A stretch of 64,000 nucleotides of DNA, taken from NCBI RefSeq assembly GCF_000298175.1, contig NZ_BAGZ01000009.1, positions 124,001 to 188,000 of the forward strand. Direction: 5' to 3'. Below, piece after piece: positions 52,501 to 60,925 of this stretch; within the stretch, counting starts at the first letter, position 1; every line of letters starts with the position of its first letter. Position numbers and translations under genes: made by a program. The DNA is from Austwickia chelonae NBRC 105200 (GTDB lineage: Bacteria; Actinomycetota; Actinomycetes; Actinomycetales; Dermatophilaceae). A model generated the notes under the pieces. It was not told the origin of the DNA. It saw nothing but the letters and a program-made list of their open reading frames with translations, and searched no databases.

Positions 52501-54340
52501 CTTGCCCGAATGCGCCCGTAGCCTTACTCAGCGAGTTGTACCAGCGATCCATCCGCAGCCCCACCCCGGGCGCATTACCTTTCAGATCGGTGTCCCGTAC
52601 GATCACATTTCCGTTGGCGACATTGACCGCCAGCGACAGGTTCTCCCGGACCGCGAACTCTTCGATCGGGTACCAGGACTGCATACCCACGCCCGGAGCG
52701 GCGACATCTAAATCGGCCAGCGCAGGAATGTTGTCGTAGTCGTAGTCGAACGCCAGGATCGGAGCATTCAGATATCCGGTTGTGGGATCCAGCCACCGTT
52801 GCCACGAGGAGTTGCTCGCCTCGTTACTACCCTTCAACACGACTGTGGTCGTGGCTGCACCTGCAGCCTGCCTAGCTTTCACACCAGCCGTAACATCCCA
52901 AATACCCTGCAGCTTGCCGTTGCTGCAGTAACTAGGGTTGGTCTTACCCTTATACGTCCCATAGGACTCCGTCATATTCGTCGGCTGGGAGTTCCAGGTC
53001 ACCGGCCGGCCGATCTCAGTGTTCAATACGTACGCGTTGTTACCCTCGTTCTCATCACACGTCGCCGAGAACGCTTGAAAAGCATTGAAAGTGGCAAAGG
53101 TGATGTTCTTACCCACTAGACGGTCGTTGCTGAACTCGAAGAACAACCGCTTCACATGTGTGCCGGAGAAATTGTTGAACCCAGCGGCTTCGTTCGTGCC
53201 CCACGAACTACCAGAAGAACCCGTGTAGTTCGCATACTCCTGATTCGGATATGCCGAATCGACCATGAACCAGCGAGTGTTCGCCAGATGCACCGTCGGA
53301 TCCAAAGACACCGGGAAGACGGTGGCCTCACCGTCGAGTAGCTCCGTCGGTGCCGTCAACGTCAAAGTCGCCCCGTCCACCGCCAAACCCATCGGCTTCT
53401 GGACGTTACCCACCGCAGGAGCCGGATGCCCAGCCTTGCGGCCCGCTTCCGGGGCGGGCGCCATTTCCTCTGTTGGACGCGTCGAACGACCCGCTGCCTG
53501 TGCCGAGGTCTTCGCGTCCCATGCGATCGGCGCAGTACTGGCCAGAACCTCCGTACCAGCAGCGTTCTTGACCGTGTAGCCGTCCTTGTTTCCCGCCAGA
53601 GACCCGCCGGTCACCTCCGCATTCACCTTCCACGAACGCACCCGGGGGTCCTTCGCCGCCTGACGGTTCTTCACCACCAGCACCTGAGAGAACGTCGACG
53701 ATGTCACCGTCAGCACCAAGTCCACACCCGGGTACACCTCCGGGTAGGTCAGCCGGGGACCATCGGCAGTCGGCTTCGGCAAAACCACCGGGAATGTATA
53801 TGCCACGCTGACCCCATCACGGGTCAATGTCGCCATAGCCCCTGAACCACCGCCAGACAATGACATCCCGACCGGAGATACCTTCGGCGCCCAGCGCCCG
53901 TCCCCACCCTGCGTCAAGGTCGCGTCGACATTCTTCCACGCCCCGCCGACCTTGGCCCGCACCGGCGCTGCTGCGACCTCTTCTCGGATCGTCCCATCCG
54001 GACGTGCCCATGCCTGGACCGTCTCCGAGGTATACGTATCGATCAGCACCGGTTTGTTATCCCGCTGTGCCGCGTGCATTGCTGCTGCCACCGACGCCTG
54101 CTCCGGATTCAAACGCACCATCGACGTCGAGGCATACGAATTCTTGGGCCATGCCTTCGTATCAGCGCCTGGCGGAAATGGCTCAGCCAGCGGCATTCCA
54201 GTATCGGCCCCTTCCACCGCGCCAGGCGCCTCACCGGCCAGAGGAATCGAAGCCCACGCCGAGGGGCTTGTTCCGCCTAACCCAGAGACAACTAATGCTG
54301 CCGCAACAATCCACGAGACCACGCCACGCTGAGCCATCAT
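49595..54340 (-). CDS. RHS/YD-repeat secreted protein with short hydrophobic C-terminal tip
   Basis: 1581 residues from ATG 54340 (GAGGG upstream; ATG 54337 is equivalent). Signal peptide about 1-30 (WIVAAALVVSGLGG). Residues about 350-520 form a DNRLRE-like adhesive domain; about 560-1490 carry many YD repeats such as YTYDSNGRLASS and YDANGNLSTY; the conserved RHS core end is SYDPYGLPRATT, then RFGVRWYNPATGRFTTPDPSG. The variable tip after it is only about 75 residues, ending with two hydrophobic segments and the Gly-rich GAAFGGFGGIFVGAVVS. No nuclease or deaminase motif is seen; a membrane-active, bacteriocin-like tip is the best guess. GC is lower than in flanks. Confidence 0.88.
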   Translation of the reverse strand: MMAQRGVVSWIVAAALVVSGLGGTSPSAWASIPLAGEAPGAVEGADTGMPLAEPFPPGADTKAWPKNSYASTSMVRLNPEQASVAAAMHAAQRDNKPVLIDTYTSETVQAWARPDGTIREEVAAAPVRAKVGGAWKNVDATLTQGGDGRWAPKVSPVGMSLSGGGSGAMATLTRDGVSVAYTFPVVLPKPTADGPRLTYPEVYPGVDLVLTVTSSTFSQVLVVKNRQAAKDPRVRSWKVNAEVTGGSLAGNKDGYTVKNAAGTEVLASTAPIAWDAKTSAQAAGRSTRPTEEMAPAPEAGRKAGHPAPAVGNVQKPMGLAVDGATLTLTAPTELLDGEATVFPVSLDPTVHLANTRWFMVDSAYPNQEYANYTGSSGSSWGTNEAAGFNNFSGTHVKRLFFEFSNDRLVGKNITFATFNAFQAFSATCDENEGNNAYVLNTEIGRPVTWNSQPTNMTESYGTYKGKTNPSYCSNGKLQGIWDVTAGVKARQAAGAATTTVVLKGSNEASNSSWQRWLDPTTGYLNAPILAFDYDYDNIPALADLDVAAPGVGMQSWYPIEEFAVRENLSLAVNVANGNVIVRDTDLKGNAPGVGLRMDRWYNSLSKATGAFGQAWKSGLGSDVRLVEDVPAATVYFVGPSGFISKWVNGEADPGLNATLVKNADGTYRVTAQNSRITMDFGTTGMLACIWDANGVGLAFGYNDDGTTNVIVDGAGRKVQYTYGGGRVTKISQTGSDGQSRSASYTYDSNGRLASSIDADKNATRYSYEASGRLSSVTTARGAKLSIGYDDSGRAISVSRDRDGGGQDRWRFIYGSDTQTTEIDANGGYWYHTMDGSKKRTSVKDPYGNVRSQTYTANNNIATTTDAMGSGGAGGNIVSFSWDTNNNPSQVKLPTGATSTLAYGAQAGCGSDASGGSDKVTCATDAAGNKTGMTWDPVGNMTSSTAGSGTEGAATTTYTYQASSGATGSDTACGGKKGQLCTATQPVVAGQSQGWKVTNTYDGSGNLVKSAGSDANLLGNRTFTYDGFGRVTSATDGEGQKLTYTYDNRDHVTSVGGSKSASYGWDADGNQTRNDGASMTYDKQNRQTTLTVSGKTTKASYDANGNLSTYTDDTGAVTTYKYFWHGRVASIALDGATCQWGREHATVPGSSLVGQAQTGCVKFSYDNNALETARVYPGGVIQSRGYDGSSRITAISSQLNNTGAFFTSQGYGYSKSGVDQTNMQSWSTRAASMSPGPANSASQTFTYDSQNRVTGVVETGGAPASWSYAYDPMGNRTSQSRSGNTGVSGNETATYNQASMLINNTFGAYAYDKNGNETSAPAGGGLPARTHQSTDSVGNTTSMTVGGKSLTYGYGGANPGMYNQLLSGPKSTYNRSILGLALSSQNVGGKTVRYVTHPSGQNIGYLAPEGQAWFLTDRLGTVIGLASGTGALIGSYSYDPYGLPRATTETGTLAGYNIHRYAGGLLDKTTGLIRFGVRWYNPATGRFTTPDPSGKEKNNYLYAAGNACNKNDMQGESAKGLACNMAWNLLGVDAGLGMWAVAEIAGEGSKVGAAFGGFGGIFVGAVVSLALTAAAYYTCKED

Positions 54341-54612
54341 GAGACCCTCGCACTTTGCCAGAACGCCTCTCACGGAAGCGCTAACGAACCCTGACAAGGC
54401 CCGTCGTCGGCCAGCCTGATCAGCAAAACTTCATGAAGTCAAGGACTCACCAAAGAATTGAGCAAAATTTTAATCACCCACCTATCAAACGCCAGTCTGC
54501 CACCGCCGCTGGTCACAGGAACAAAGGGGACCGCGGCACCCAAAACCATCATTCCCTGGGCCAGGAAACTGAGACACTGACGCCAACGAGTCCACGGAAG
54601 CAAGGAGTGGAG

Positions 54613-54762
54613 ATGGTTCAGGAATCCTATGGCCGGCTGATGCGTTTTTGCCAATATATCGGTTTGATATCCGAAGATCCCCGTAACAAGAAACGTGACA
54701 TAGTCCAAGGCGGGATCCTGGCAGGAATTGTCGCCGCGATCTTAGAAGTCGTGCGCCGCTAG
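54613..54762 (+). CDS. Small protein, 49 residues, divergent from RHS gene
   Basis: ATG preceded by AAGGAG 5 nt upstream, a very strong site. Sequence VQESYGRLMRFCQYIGLISE followed by a basic patch (DPRNKKRD) and a C-terminal hydrophobic helix (GGILAGIVAAILEVV). No family recognised. GC is low for the window, as in the RHS gene. The in-frame extension upstream to 54433 has no coding character. Confidence 0.5.
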   Translation: MVQESYGRLMRFCQYIGLISEDPRNKKRDIVQGGILAGIVAAILEVVRR

Positions 54763-55027
54763 CCCGGACCTTTCCTTCGGTGATGCTCTCGGCGCGGTAT
54801 CGCCTGACCAGGGCGCCCGTTCTGGACACTTTGTCCACTCCGCAAGCTTCACCCCGGCACCCCAAAAAACTTGCTAATCAAGCACATCCGCCATGCCATC
54901 ACGAGCCTCCGCCACATGGCGGCCCGACCCGCCCTCCGCAGCCGTGCTACAAAGGCAGGCGCCCGCACCGGGCGGCGAGCCCCACAACCCCCGCTCCCAC
55001 CCGGCCACCCCGAGCAGAAGAGGCCTC
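54763..55027. other. Intergenic region of 265 bp
   Basis: No gene or signal recognised. AGAGG before 55028 is the only ribosome-site-like element. Confidence 0.35.
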
Positions 55028-55240
55028 GTGGCGTCACTCACCACCACAGAAGCGGCAGAACTGACCGGCGTGAAGACGGCCGTCTTCCGAGGACTCGTGA
55101 TCTACGCCCGCAAAGACGGCGTCGAGCTGGAAAGCCCCCGCAACACCTGGCCGAACCCCCACACACCCCTGTACGACGAAGAACGCCTCCGCGCCTGGCT
55201 CGCCACCCGCGCCCGCCCACGCAAAGCACACGCAGGCTGA
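55028..55240 (+). CDS. Small HTH (excisionase/MerR-like) DNA-binding protein candidate
   Basis: 70 residues from GTG 55028 (AGAGG 5 nt upstream). SLTTTEAAELTGVKTAVFRGL resembles the helix-turn-helix of excisionase-like and AlpA-like proteins, followed by a short wing and YDEERLRAWLATRARPRK. It stands alone between the RHS locus and the LCP gene; no integrase is near. Family assignment is by pattern only. Confidence 0.5.
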   Translation: MASLTTTEAAELTGVKTAVFRGLVIYARKDGVELESPRNTWPNPHTPLYDEERLRAWLATRARPRKAHAG

Positions 55241-55436
55241 CCTCAAGCGCCACGCCAGAACCCAGAACTCCCGACAGCAACCCCTCATCTACATCCAGGC
55301 GCGCTCTCCGCCTGGGCGATTCATTACACCCCAAGCCGCCACACAAAGCCGACACTTAGAACGAAACAGGCAAACAGTCGGCAGGTCCTGGGTGATGAAA
55401 ACGCCCCGGCCCCTGCCCTCCCCCACAGGAGGGACC

Positions 55437-57155
55437 GTGGACGCGGCAGAGGACACCTCACGTCGACAGGCAGACGGAAACCAAGCACGACCCAGCCGAG
55501 AACCCACTCACCCGGCATCGACACCCCACGCCGAACGGCCCCAACCATCAGGCCCCGGCACCCCGCCACCACCCAGCCGGGGCGAGCGCTACCGCAGGCA
55601 ACGCAAGAAACAGATCCTCCGGATCTTCACCTGGATCGCCGCCGCCGTCATGGTCGTCGTCCTCGTCCTCCTGGGCTACATCGGCGTCGAATACGTGAAC
55701 CTCGACCGAGGGCTGAACCGCTCCGACGCGGTAAAAGACGCCCACGGTGGAGCCGTCCGCGAACCCACCGGAGACGTCAACATCCTCCTCATGGGGCTCG
55801 ACAGCCGACTCGACCTGCGCGGCAAACCCCTCCCCAAAGACATCTACGACGCCATGCACACCGGCAACAGCACCATCGGCGGCATGAACACCAATGTGTT
55901 GATGCTGCTGCACCTCCCCGGAGGAGGACGCCCCGCCACCGTCATCCAGATCCCCCGAGACGACTTCGTCGACTTCCCCGGATGCCCCCGCAACAAATGC
56001 GACGGAAAAATCAAAGAATCCTACGACGTAGCCTTCCAAGCCCGGCAGGAAGAACTGCAGAAGATCTCCGGGATCAGCGACGAAGAAAAACACCGGCAGG
56101 CGCGAGACGCAGGCCGAGCACAATCGATCCGCACCGTCGAAGCCTTCCTGGGCAAAAGCGTCGTCGTCGACCACTTCATCGAAGTCACCATGGTCGCCTT
56201 CTACGAGATCGCGCAGGTCGTCCAACCCGTCACCGTCTGCCTGAAACAGGACACCAAGGACAACTACTCCGGCGCCGACTTCAAAGCCGGAAAACAACAG
56301 ATCAGCGCCGAACAAGCGATGTCCTTCGTCCGGCAACGGCGCGACGCCCTCGGCGACACCGCCTTCTCCGACCTCGACCGGGAACGCCGCCAACAAGCCT
56401 TCATGGCCTCCCTCGCCCACCAACTCAAACAGAAAGACACCTTCGTCAACCCGTCCCGGCTCGACGGCCTCATCGACGTGGCGAAGAAGAACATCGCCGT
56501 CAGCGAAGGCCTCAGCCCCCTCGACCTCGCCCGACAGGCCAAACAGCTCACCGACGGAAAAGTCACCTTCTACACGCTGCCCGTCGTGGAATTCTTCACC
56601 GACAAGTACGGCAGCTCCGCGAACCGGGTCGACGTGCCCCGGATCCAAGCGACCGTCGCAGAACTGCTCTCCGCCGGCAAGAACGCCCCGGCCACGTCCT
56701 CCACCACCCCGACACCCAGACCAGCCGTCTCCGTGGTCAACGCCTCCGGCGTCTCCGGCGCAGCGAGCACACTGTCCGAAGCCCTGGCCGCAGCCGGATA
56801 CCCCCGAGGCGGTGTCGGCAATGCACCCGCCATCCAAGTAGGCACCTTCGTCCAACACGCCCCGGGCGAAGCCGGAGCAGCCGCCGAACTCATCACCGTG
56901 CTCGGCCCGGACGCGACGCCCCTGGAATCCACCGAACTCCGCCCCGGAACCCTCCGGGTCACCCTCGGCACGAACTTCCGGATGCCACCGGCCCTGGGCG
57001 GGACAGGCTCCGCCAGGACGACGCCCACGGCCCCGGCCCCGTCGTCGGCGACCCCGCTGCCGCCGTCGACGGTCGGCACCGGAGCGAAGGACGAGGACAC
57101 CTCGGCCACCACCCTGACCGCGCTCTCCGGAGGCGGGATCCCCTGTGTGAAATAA
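55437..57155 (+). CDS. LytR-CpsA-Psr (LCP) family protein with LytR_C domain
   Basis: 572 residues from GTG 55437, chosen because AGGAGG lies 4 nt upstream; an ATG at 55392 lacks a site. Pro-rich cytosolic tail (1-65), one membrane helix (about 72-95), the LCP domain (about 125-330) with DVNILLMGLDSR, TVIQIPRDDFVDFPG, VDHFIEVTM and the Arg-rich AMSFVRQRRDALGDTAFSDLDRERRQQAF, then a LytR_C domain (about 430-525, VSVVNASGVSGAASTLSEAL). LCP enzymes attach glycopolymers such as teichoic acid or arabinogalactan to peptidoglycan. The gene is followed about 200 bp later by a double LytR_C protein. Confidence 0.94.
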   Translation: MDAAEDTSRRQADGNQARPSREPTHPASTPHAERPQPSGPGTPPPPSRGERYRRQRKKQILRIFTWIAAAVMVVVLVLLGYIGVEYVNLDRGLNRSDAVKDAHGGAVREPTGDVNILLMGLDSRLDLRGKPLPKDIYDAMHTGNSTIGGMNTNVLMLLHLPGGGRPATVIQIPRDDFVDFPGCPRNKCDGKIKESYDVAFQARQEELQKISGISDEEKHRQARDAGRAQSIRTVEAFLGKSVVVDHFIEVTMVAFYEIAQVVQPVTVCLKQDTKDNYSGADFKAGKQQISAEQAMSFVRQRRDALGDTAFSDLDRERRQQAFMASLAHQLKQKDTFVNPSRLDGLIDVAKKNIAVSEGLSPLDLARQAKQLTDGKVTFYTLPVVEFFTDKYGSSANRVDVPRIQATVAELLSAGKNAPATSSTTPTPRPAVSVVNASGVSGAASTLSEALAAAGYPRGGVGNAPAIQVGTFVQHAPGEAGAAAELITVLGPDATPLESTELRPGTLRVTLGTNFRMPPALGGTGSARTTPTAPAPSSATPLPPSTVGTGAKDEDTSATTLTALSGGGIPCVK

Positions 57156-57362
57156 CGTTCCGCACCGGCCTCCGACAGCTCCCCCAGGGGTGGAAACAAG
57201 AAGCGCATCCCCTTGTGCGAACCGACCCGTCCGCATGAGACAGTGTCCACTCGAACACAGCAAGGCTACGCTGCGGCAACAATCGAGTATCGACCGCGCG
57301 TACGGCTCGCTTCCGCTGGTCACACCTGAAAAAGTCGCTGTTGACCAGATTTCAGGCGACCG

Positions 57363-58238
57363 ATGACCCAGGAGGTGGTCTTGGAACTGCGGGAGGTCTT
57401 GAGCGACCCGGAGAAGCGACGTATCGCAGGGATCATTGCCTTCGTGCTGACCCCCGGCATCATCGTCGGTCTAGGTATCTGGGGAACGTCATACGCGATC
57501 AGCAGCTCCTTCCCCGAGAAGCCGAGCTGCCAACCGACGAAGGTCCAAGGTCCGATCCAGAATTCCTTCGTGACCAATGTCGTCAACGCCAGCGACGCCG
57601 GCGGCGTGGCCACCGCGGTGTCCAAGGAGCTGCCCTTGCGTGACTTCCAGACCGGGGAAGTCGGCAATGACAACATCATCGAACGTGCCGGGAAGGTCAG
57701 CGGCGTCGGAGAGATCCGCTTCGGCCCGCAAGGCTTCGACCAGGCCCTGGTCACCCGCAAACTGTTGATGCCCGACGCGAAACTCATCAAGGACTTCCGA
57801 GAGGGCACCACCGTCGACCTGGTCATCGGCCCGGACTTCAAAGGGCTCGCGCCGCACGACGGGCCGCTGGTGCGCCGCACCGACGTCGTCGTCAACGTCT
57901 ACAACACCACCTATTTCGAAGGCCTGGCCTCCCAGACCGCCGAAGGACTGGTCGGTTTCGGTTTCCGCCAGGGCAAGGTCGGGCTCGACCCGCAACGCTC
58001 CTGGATCACCGAGATCGCGGCGATCCGCTACGGACCCGATGCGGAGACGGCGGCGAAACTCCTCCAGGAAGCCGTCCCCGGCTCGACCCTCCAACTGGAG
58101 GCAGGCAAGCCCGGAACCTCGATCGACCTGCTGATCGGCATGAAATGGAAGGGACTCGGCCCGGCGGACAAACTCACCCCACAGGAGCCGAAGAAACCCC
58201 TCGGCCCCATCGAGGTCGAACGTCCCTGCCTGAAATGA
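57363..58238 (+). CDS. Membrane-anchored protein with two LytR_C domains
   Basis: 291 residues (ATG 57363). A TTG at 57381 is attractive because AGGAGG lies 5 nt before it and would drop six residues. One membrane helix (about 22-45), then two repeats of the LytR C-terminal fold: VTNVVNASDAGGVATAVSKEL with VGEIRFGPQG, and VNVYNTTYFEGLASQTAEGL with IRYGPDAETAAKLLQEA. The catalytic LCP domain is absent. It probably acts with the LCP protein upstream in cell-wall polymer attachment, for instance as a binding or regulatory subunit (inference). Confidence 0.8.
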   Translation: MTQEVVLELREVLSDPEKRRIAGIIAFVLTPGIIVGLGIWGTSYAISSSFPEKPSCQPTKVQGPIQNSFVTNVVNASDAGGVATAVSKELPLRDFQTGEVGNDNIIERAGKVSGVGEIRFGPQGFDQALVTRKLLMPDAKLIKDFREGTTVDLVIGPDFKGLAPHDGPLVRRTDVVVNVYNTTYFEGLASQTAEGLVGFGFRQGKVGLDPQRSWITEIAAIRYGPDAETAAKLLQEAVPGSTLQLEAGKPGTSIDLLIGMKWKGLGPADKLTPQEPKKPLGPIEVERPCLK

Positions 58239-58250
58239 CTCAGAAGTGAC

Positions 58251-58682
58251 TCACCCGGGCCGCTCCCACTCGGCGATCGGCCCGGGCACCACGTCGAACA
58301 TCGGATGGGCCCGGGCCTCGGCGCCGGCCAGACCGGCCGCCCACTGAGGGTCGCGTGCCATGACCTTCGCCGACAGGTGCGCCCATTCGAAGGCGAGCTG
58401 ACCGTCGGAGACCTCCATCCGCAGAGTCGGCGCGGCCGGGAGGACCACCCTGGTCCGGTCGAACCGGTAGTTGCGGGCGTCCGCGGCATCGGCCAGCCCG
58501 TGCAGCCAGGTCGCGATCCCGGCGACAGGGTCGTCCAAGGCCCGGAAACGATGCAACTGAGGGTGCGACCGGTAACCCTTCGTCCGGCCGAGCAGAACTT
58601 TCTGGGCGAGGAGACCCTCCCGCCACCCGGCGACCAGGGCGGCGCGGTCAAGCTGATCCGGGGACACACTCCACAAGCGCAT
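58251..58682 (-). CDS. Pyrimidine dimer DNA glycosylase/endonuclease V family protein
   Basis: 143 residues. MRLWSVSPDQLDRAALVAGWREGL, GRTKGYRSHPQLHRF and the final third match PF03013, related to T4 endonuclease V, which excises UV-induced pyrimidine dimers. Many actinobacterial members are annotated this way without direct assays. The start is at the conserved MRLWS. Confidence 0.9.
   Translation of the reverse strand: MRLWSVSPDQLDRAALVAGWREGLLAQKVLLGRTKGYRSHPQLHRFRALDDPVAGIATWLHGLADAADARNYRFDRTRVVLPAAPTLRMEVSDGQLAFEWAHLSAKVMARDPQWAAGLAGAEARAHPMFDVVPGPIAEWERPG
58254..58286. terminator. Hairpin at convergent gene ends, overlapping a coding end
   Basis: 9-bp perfect arms CCCGGGCCG / CGGCCCGGG with a 15-nt loop, over the last codons of the glycosylase and just after the LytR_C gene. 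Confidence 0.45.
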
Positions 58683-59026
58683 GGTCCGTCAGCTTAGAGC
58701 CGGACGGCCGGCCCGACAGGGCCCCGCACCGAGCCGGATCCCACCGGACCGCCCCACCGCGCCACCCCGCCGGACCAGGTTTCGCACATGTCGGTCGCAG
58801 CGCCTGCTCCGGACGTTGGACACATGTGAGGCATTCCTCATCCAGGTACCCCCCTATCCCCCGTCAACTTCTGTTCGCTTGTAGCGTGTCCCTTAGAGCC
58901 CCGCGCGTTTTCGGGGTCGCGGTGGCGAGGACGCCGTCAGGTGGTCGTCAGCCCCTTCGACACGTTGGGGACAGCGAGTAGGACCTGCCCATGCGAGACC
59001 ACCACACGAAGGGACGGCCGGACGCA
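58683..59026. other. Divergent promoter region of about 340 bp upstream of pckG
   Basis: No ORF. GTCAACTTCTG and GCTTGTAGCG occur near 58865-58885 but do not form a convincing promoter by eye. Confidence 0.4.
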
Positions 59027-60847
59027 ATGACCGACACCACCACGCTTTCCACGCAGGGAGACACCACCCACCCCGGCCTCGCGGCCTGGGTTCGTGAGAT
59101 CGCGGCGCTGACGCAGCCCGACAGCGTCGTCTGGATCAACGGTTCGGTCGAGGAGAACGAGCGCCTTTCCCAGGAACTCGTCGACGCCGGCACCTTCGTC
59201 AGACTCGACGAATCCAAGAAGAAACACTCCTTCTGGTGCGCCTCGAACCCCAGCGACGTGGCCCGCGTCGAAGACCGCACCTTCATCTGCTCGGAGAAGG
59301 AAGCGGACGCCGGGTTCACCAACAACTGGATGGCGCCCGCCGAGATGAAAGAGAAGATGACGGAGCTGTACCGCGGCTGCATGCGCGGACGCACCATGTA
59401 CGTCATCCCCTTCGTGATGGGCCACCTGGAAGCCGACGAACCGAAATACGGTGTGGAAATCACCGACTCGGCCTATGTCGTGGTCAACATGCGGATCATG
59501 GCCCGCATCGGCGCCGCTGTCCTCGCCCAGATGGAACAGACCGACGCCGAATACGTGAAATGCCTGCACTCGGTCGGTGCGCCGCTCGCACCCGGCGAGC
59601 AGGACGTGCCCTGGCCGTGCAGCGACACGAAATACATCTCCCACTTCCCGGAGACCCGCGAAGTCTGGTCCTACGGTTCCGGCTACGGCGGTAACGCTCT
59701 GCTCGGGAAGAAGTGTTACGCCCTGCGTATCGCCTCCGCCATCGCCCACGACGAGGGCTGGATGGCCGAACACATGCTGATCCTCAAACTGACCAGCCCG
59801 GAAGGTAAGACGTACTACATCGCCGGTGCTTTCCCCAGCGCCTGCGGAAAGACCAACCTCGCCATGCTCGAACCCACCATCCCCGGCTGGAAAGCCGAGA
59901 TGGTCGGCGACGACATCGCCTGGATGCGCTTCGGCAAGGACGGCCGCCTCTACGCCGTCAACCCCGAATACGGCCTGTTCGGCGTCGCACCCGGCACCGG
60001 CTACGGCACGAACGCCAACGCGATGAAGACCATCGAACAAGGCCACTCCGTGTTCACCAATGTCGCCCGCACCGACGACGGCGACATCTGGTGGGAAGGC
60101 ATGACCGACGACAAACCCGCCCACCTCACCGACTGGAAGGGCCGCGACTGGACGCCTGACAGCCCGGAGAAGTCCTCGCACCCGAACTCGCGGTTCACCA
60201 CCCCCGCGAAACAGTGCCCGATGATCGCCGACGAGTACGACGAACCCAACGGGGTGCCGATCGACGCGATCCTCTTCGGCGGACGCCGCGCCACCACCGT
60301 CCCGCTGGTCTACCAGTCCCGCGACTGGAACCACGGCACCTTCATCGGGTCGGTGCTCTCCTCGGAGACCACCGCCGCAGCGGCAGGTGCGGTGGGCGTG
60401 GTCCGCCGCGACCCGATGGCGATGCTGCCCTTCATCGGCTACAACGCCGGCGACTACGTGCACCACTGGATCGAGATGGGCCGCAAGGGCGGCGACAAGA
60501 TGCCCGCCGTCTTCCAGGTCAACTGGTTCCGCAAGGACGACGACGGCAAATTCGTGTGGCCCGGATTCGGCGACAACATCCGCGTCCTCAAGTGGGTCGT
60601 CGACCGTCTCGAAGGCCGCGCCGAAGGCGTCGAGACCCCGGTCGGGCTCATGCCCAAACCCGAGGAACTCGACTGCACCGGGCTGTCGCTGACCCCGGAA
60701 CAGGTCGCCACCGCCGTGGCCTACGACGAAGAAGGCTGGCGTCAGGAAGTCCCGATGATCGAGGAGTGGTACGCCAAGTTCGGCGACGCCCTGCCCACCG
60801 AGCTGCAGGCCGAACTCGACCGGTTGAAGAAGAACGTCGGCGCCTGA
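59027..60847 (+). CDS. pckG: Phosphoenolpyruvate carboxykinase (GTP)
   Basis: 606 residues from ATG 59027; ATG 58991 (AGGA 7 nt upstream) would add 12. It converts oxaloacetate + GTP to PEP + CO2 + GDP in gluconeogenesis, or the reverse. GTP-class hallmarks: the hyper-reactive cysteine C273 in the P-loop [23 protein letters not shown], and KPEYG-like [14 protein letters not shown]. The ATP-class signature is absent. It stands alone, followed by a bidirectional terminator. Combined with ppdK it sets the PEP/oxaloacetate/pyruvate balance. Confidence 0.97.
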   Translation: MTDTTTLSTQGDTTHPGLAAWVREIAALTQPDSVVWINGSVEENERLSQELVDAGTFVRLDESKKKHSFWCASNPSDVARVEDRTFICSEKEADAGFTNNWMAPAEMKEKMTELYRGCMRGRTMYVIPFVMGHLEADEPKYGVEITDSAYVVVNMRIMARIGAAVLAQMEQTDAEYVKCLHSVGAPLAPGEQDVPWPCSDTKYISHFPETREVWSYGSGYGGNALLGKKCYALRIASAIAHDEGWMAEHMLILKLTSPEGKTYYIAGAFPSACGKTNLAMLEPTIPGWKAEMVGDDIAWMRFGKDGRLYAVNPEYGLFGVAPGTGYGTNANAMKTIEQGHSVFTNVARTDDGDIWWEGMTDDKPAHLTDWKGRDWTPDSPEKSSHPNSRFTTPAKQCPMIADEYDEPNGVPIDAILFGGRRATTVPLVYQSRDWNHGTFIGSVLSSETTAAAAGAVGVVRRDPMAMLPFIGYNAGDYVHHWIEMGRKGGDKMPAVFQVNWFRKDDDGKFVWPGFGDNIRVLKWVVDRLEGRAEGVETPVGLMPKPEELDCTGLSLTPEQVATAVAYDEEGWRQEVPMIEEWYAKFGDALPTELQAELDRLKKNVGA

Positions 60848-60867
60848 CCGCCCACCGTTCCCCTCTG

Positions 60868-60908
60868 CCGAGGGTCGGGCGCCACGTCACGAGGCGCCCG
60901 ACCCTCGG
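60868..60908. terminator. Bidirectional hairpin after pckG
   Basis: 16-bp perfect arms CCGAGGGTCGGGCGCC / GGCGCCCGACCCTCGG with a 9-nt loop between convergent stops. Confidence 0.9.
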
Positions 60909-60925
60909 CCCCGTCCGACGGACCG

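Noticed and set aside
55548-57323. 591-codon minus-strand ORF
   Set aside because: Shadow of the LCP gene.
58937-60466. 509-codon minus-strand ORF
   Set aside because: Shadow of pckG.
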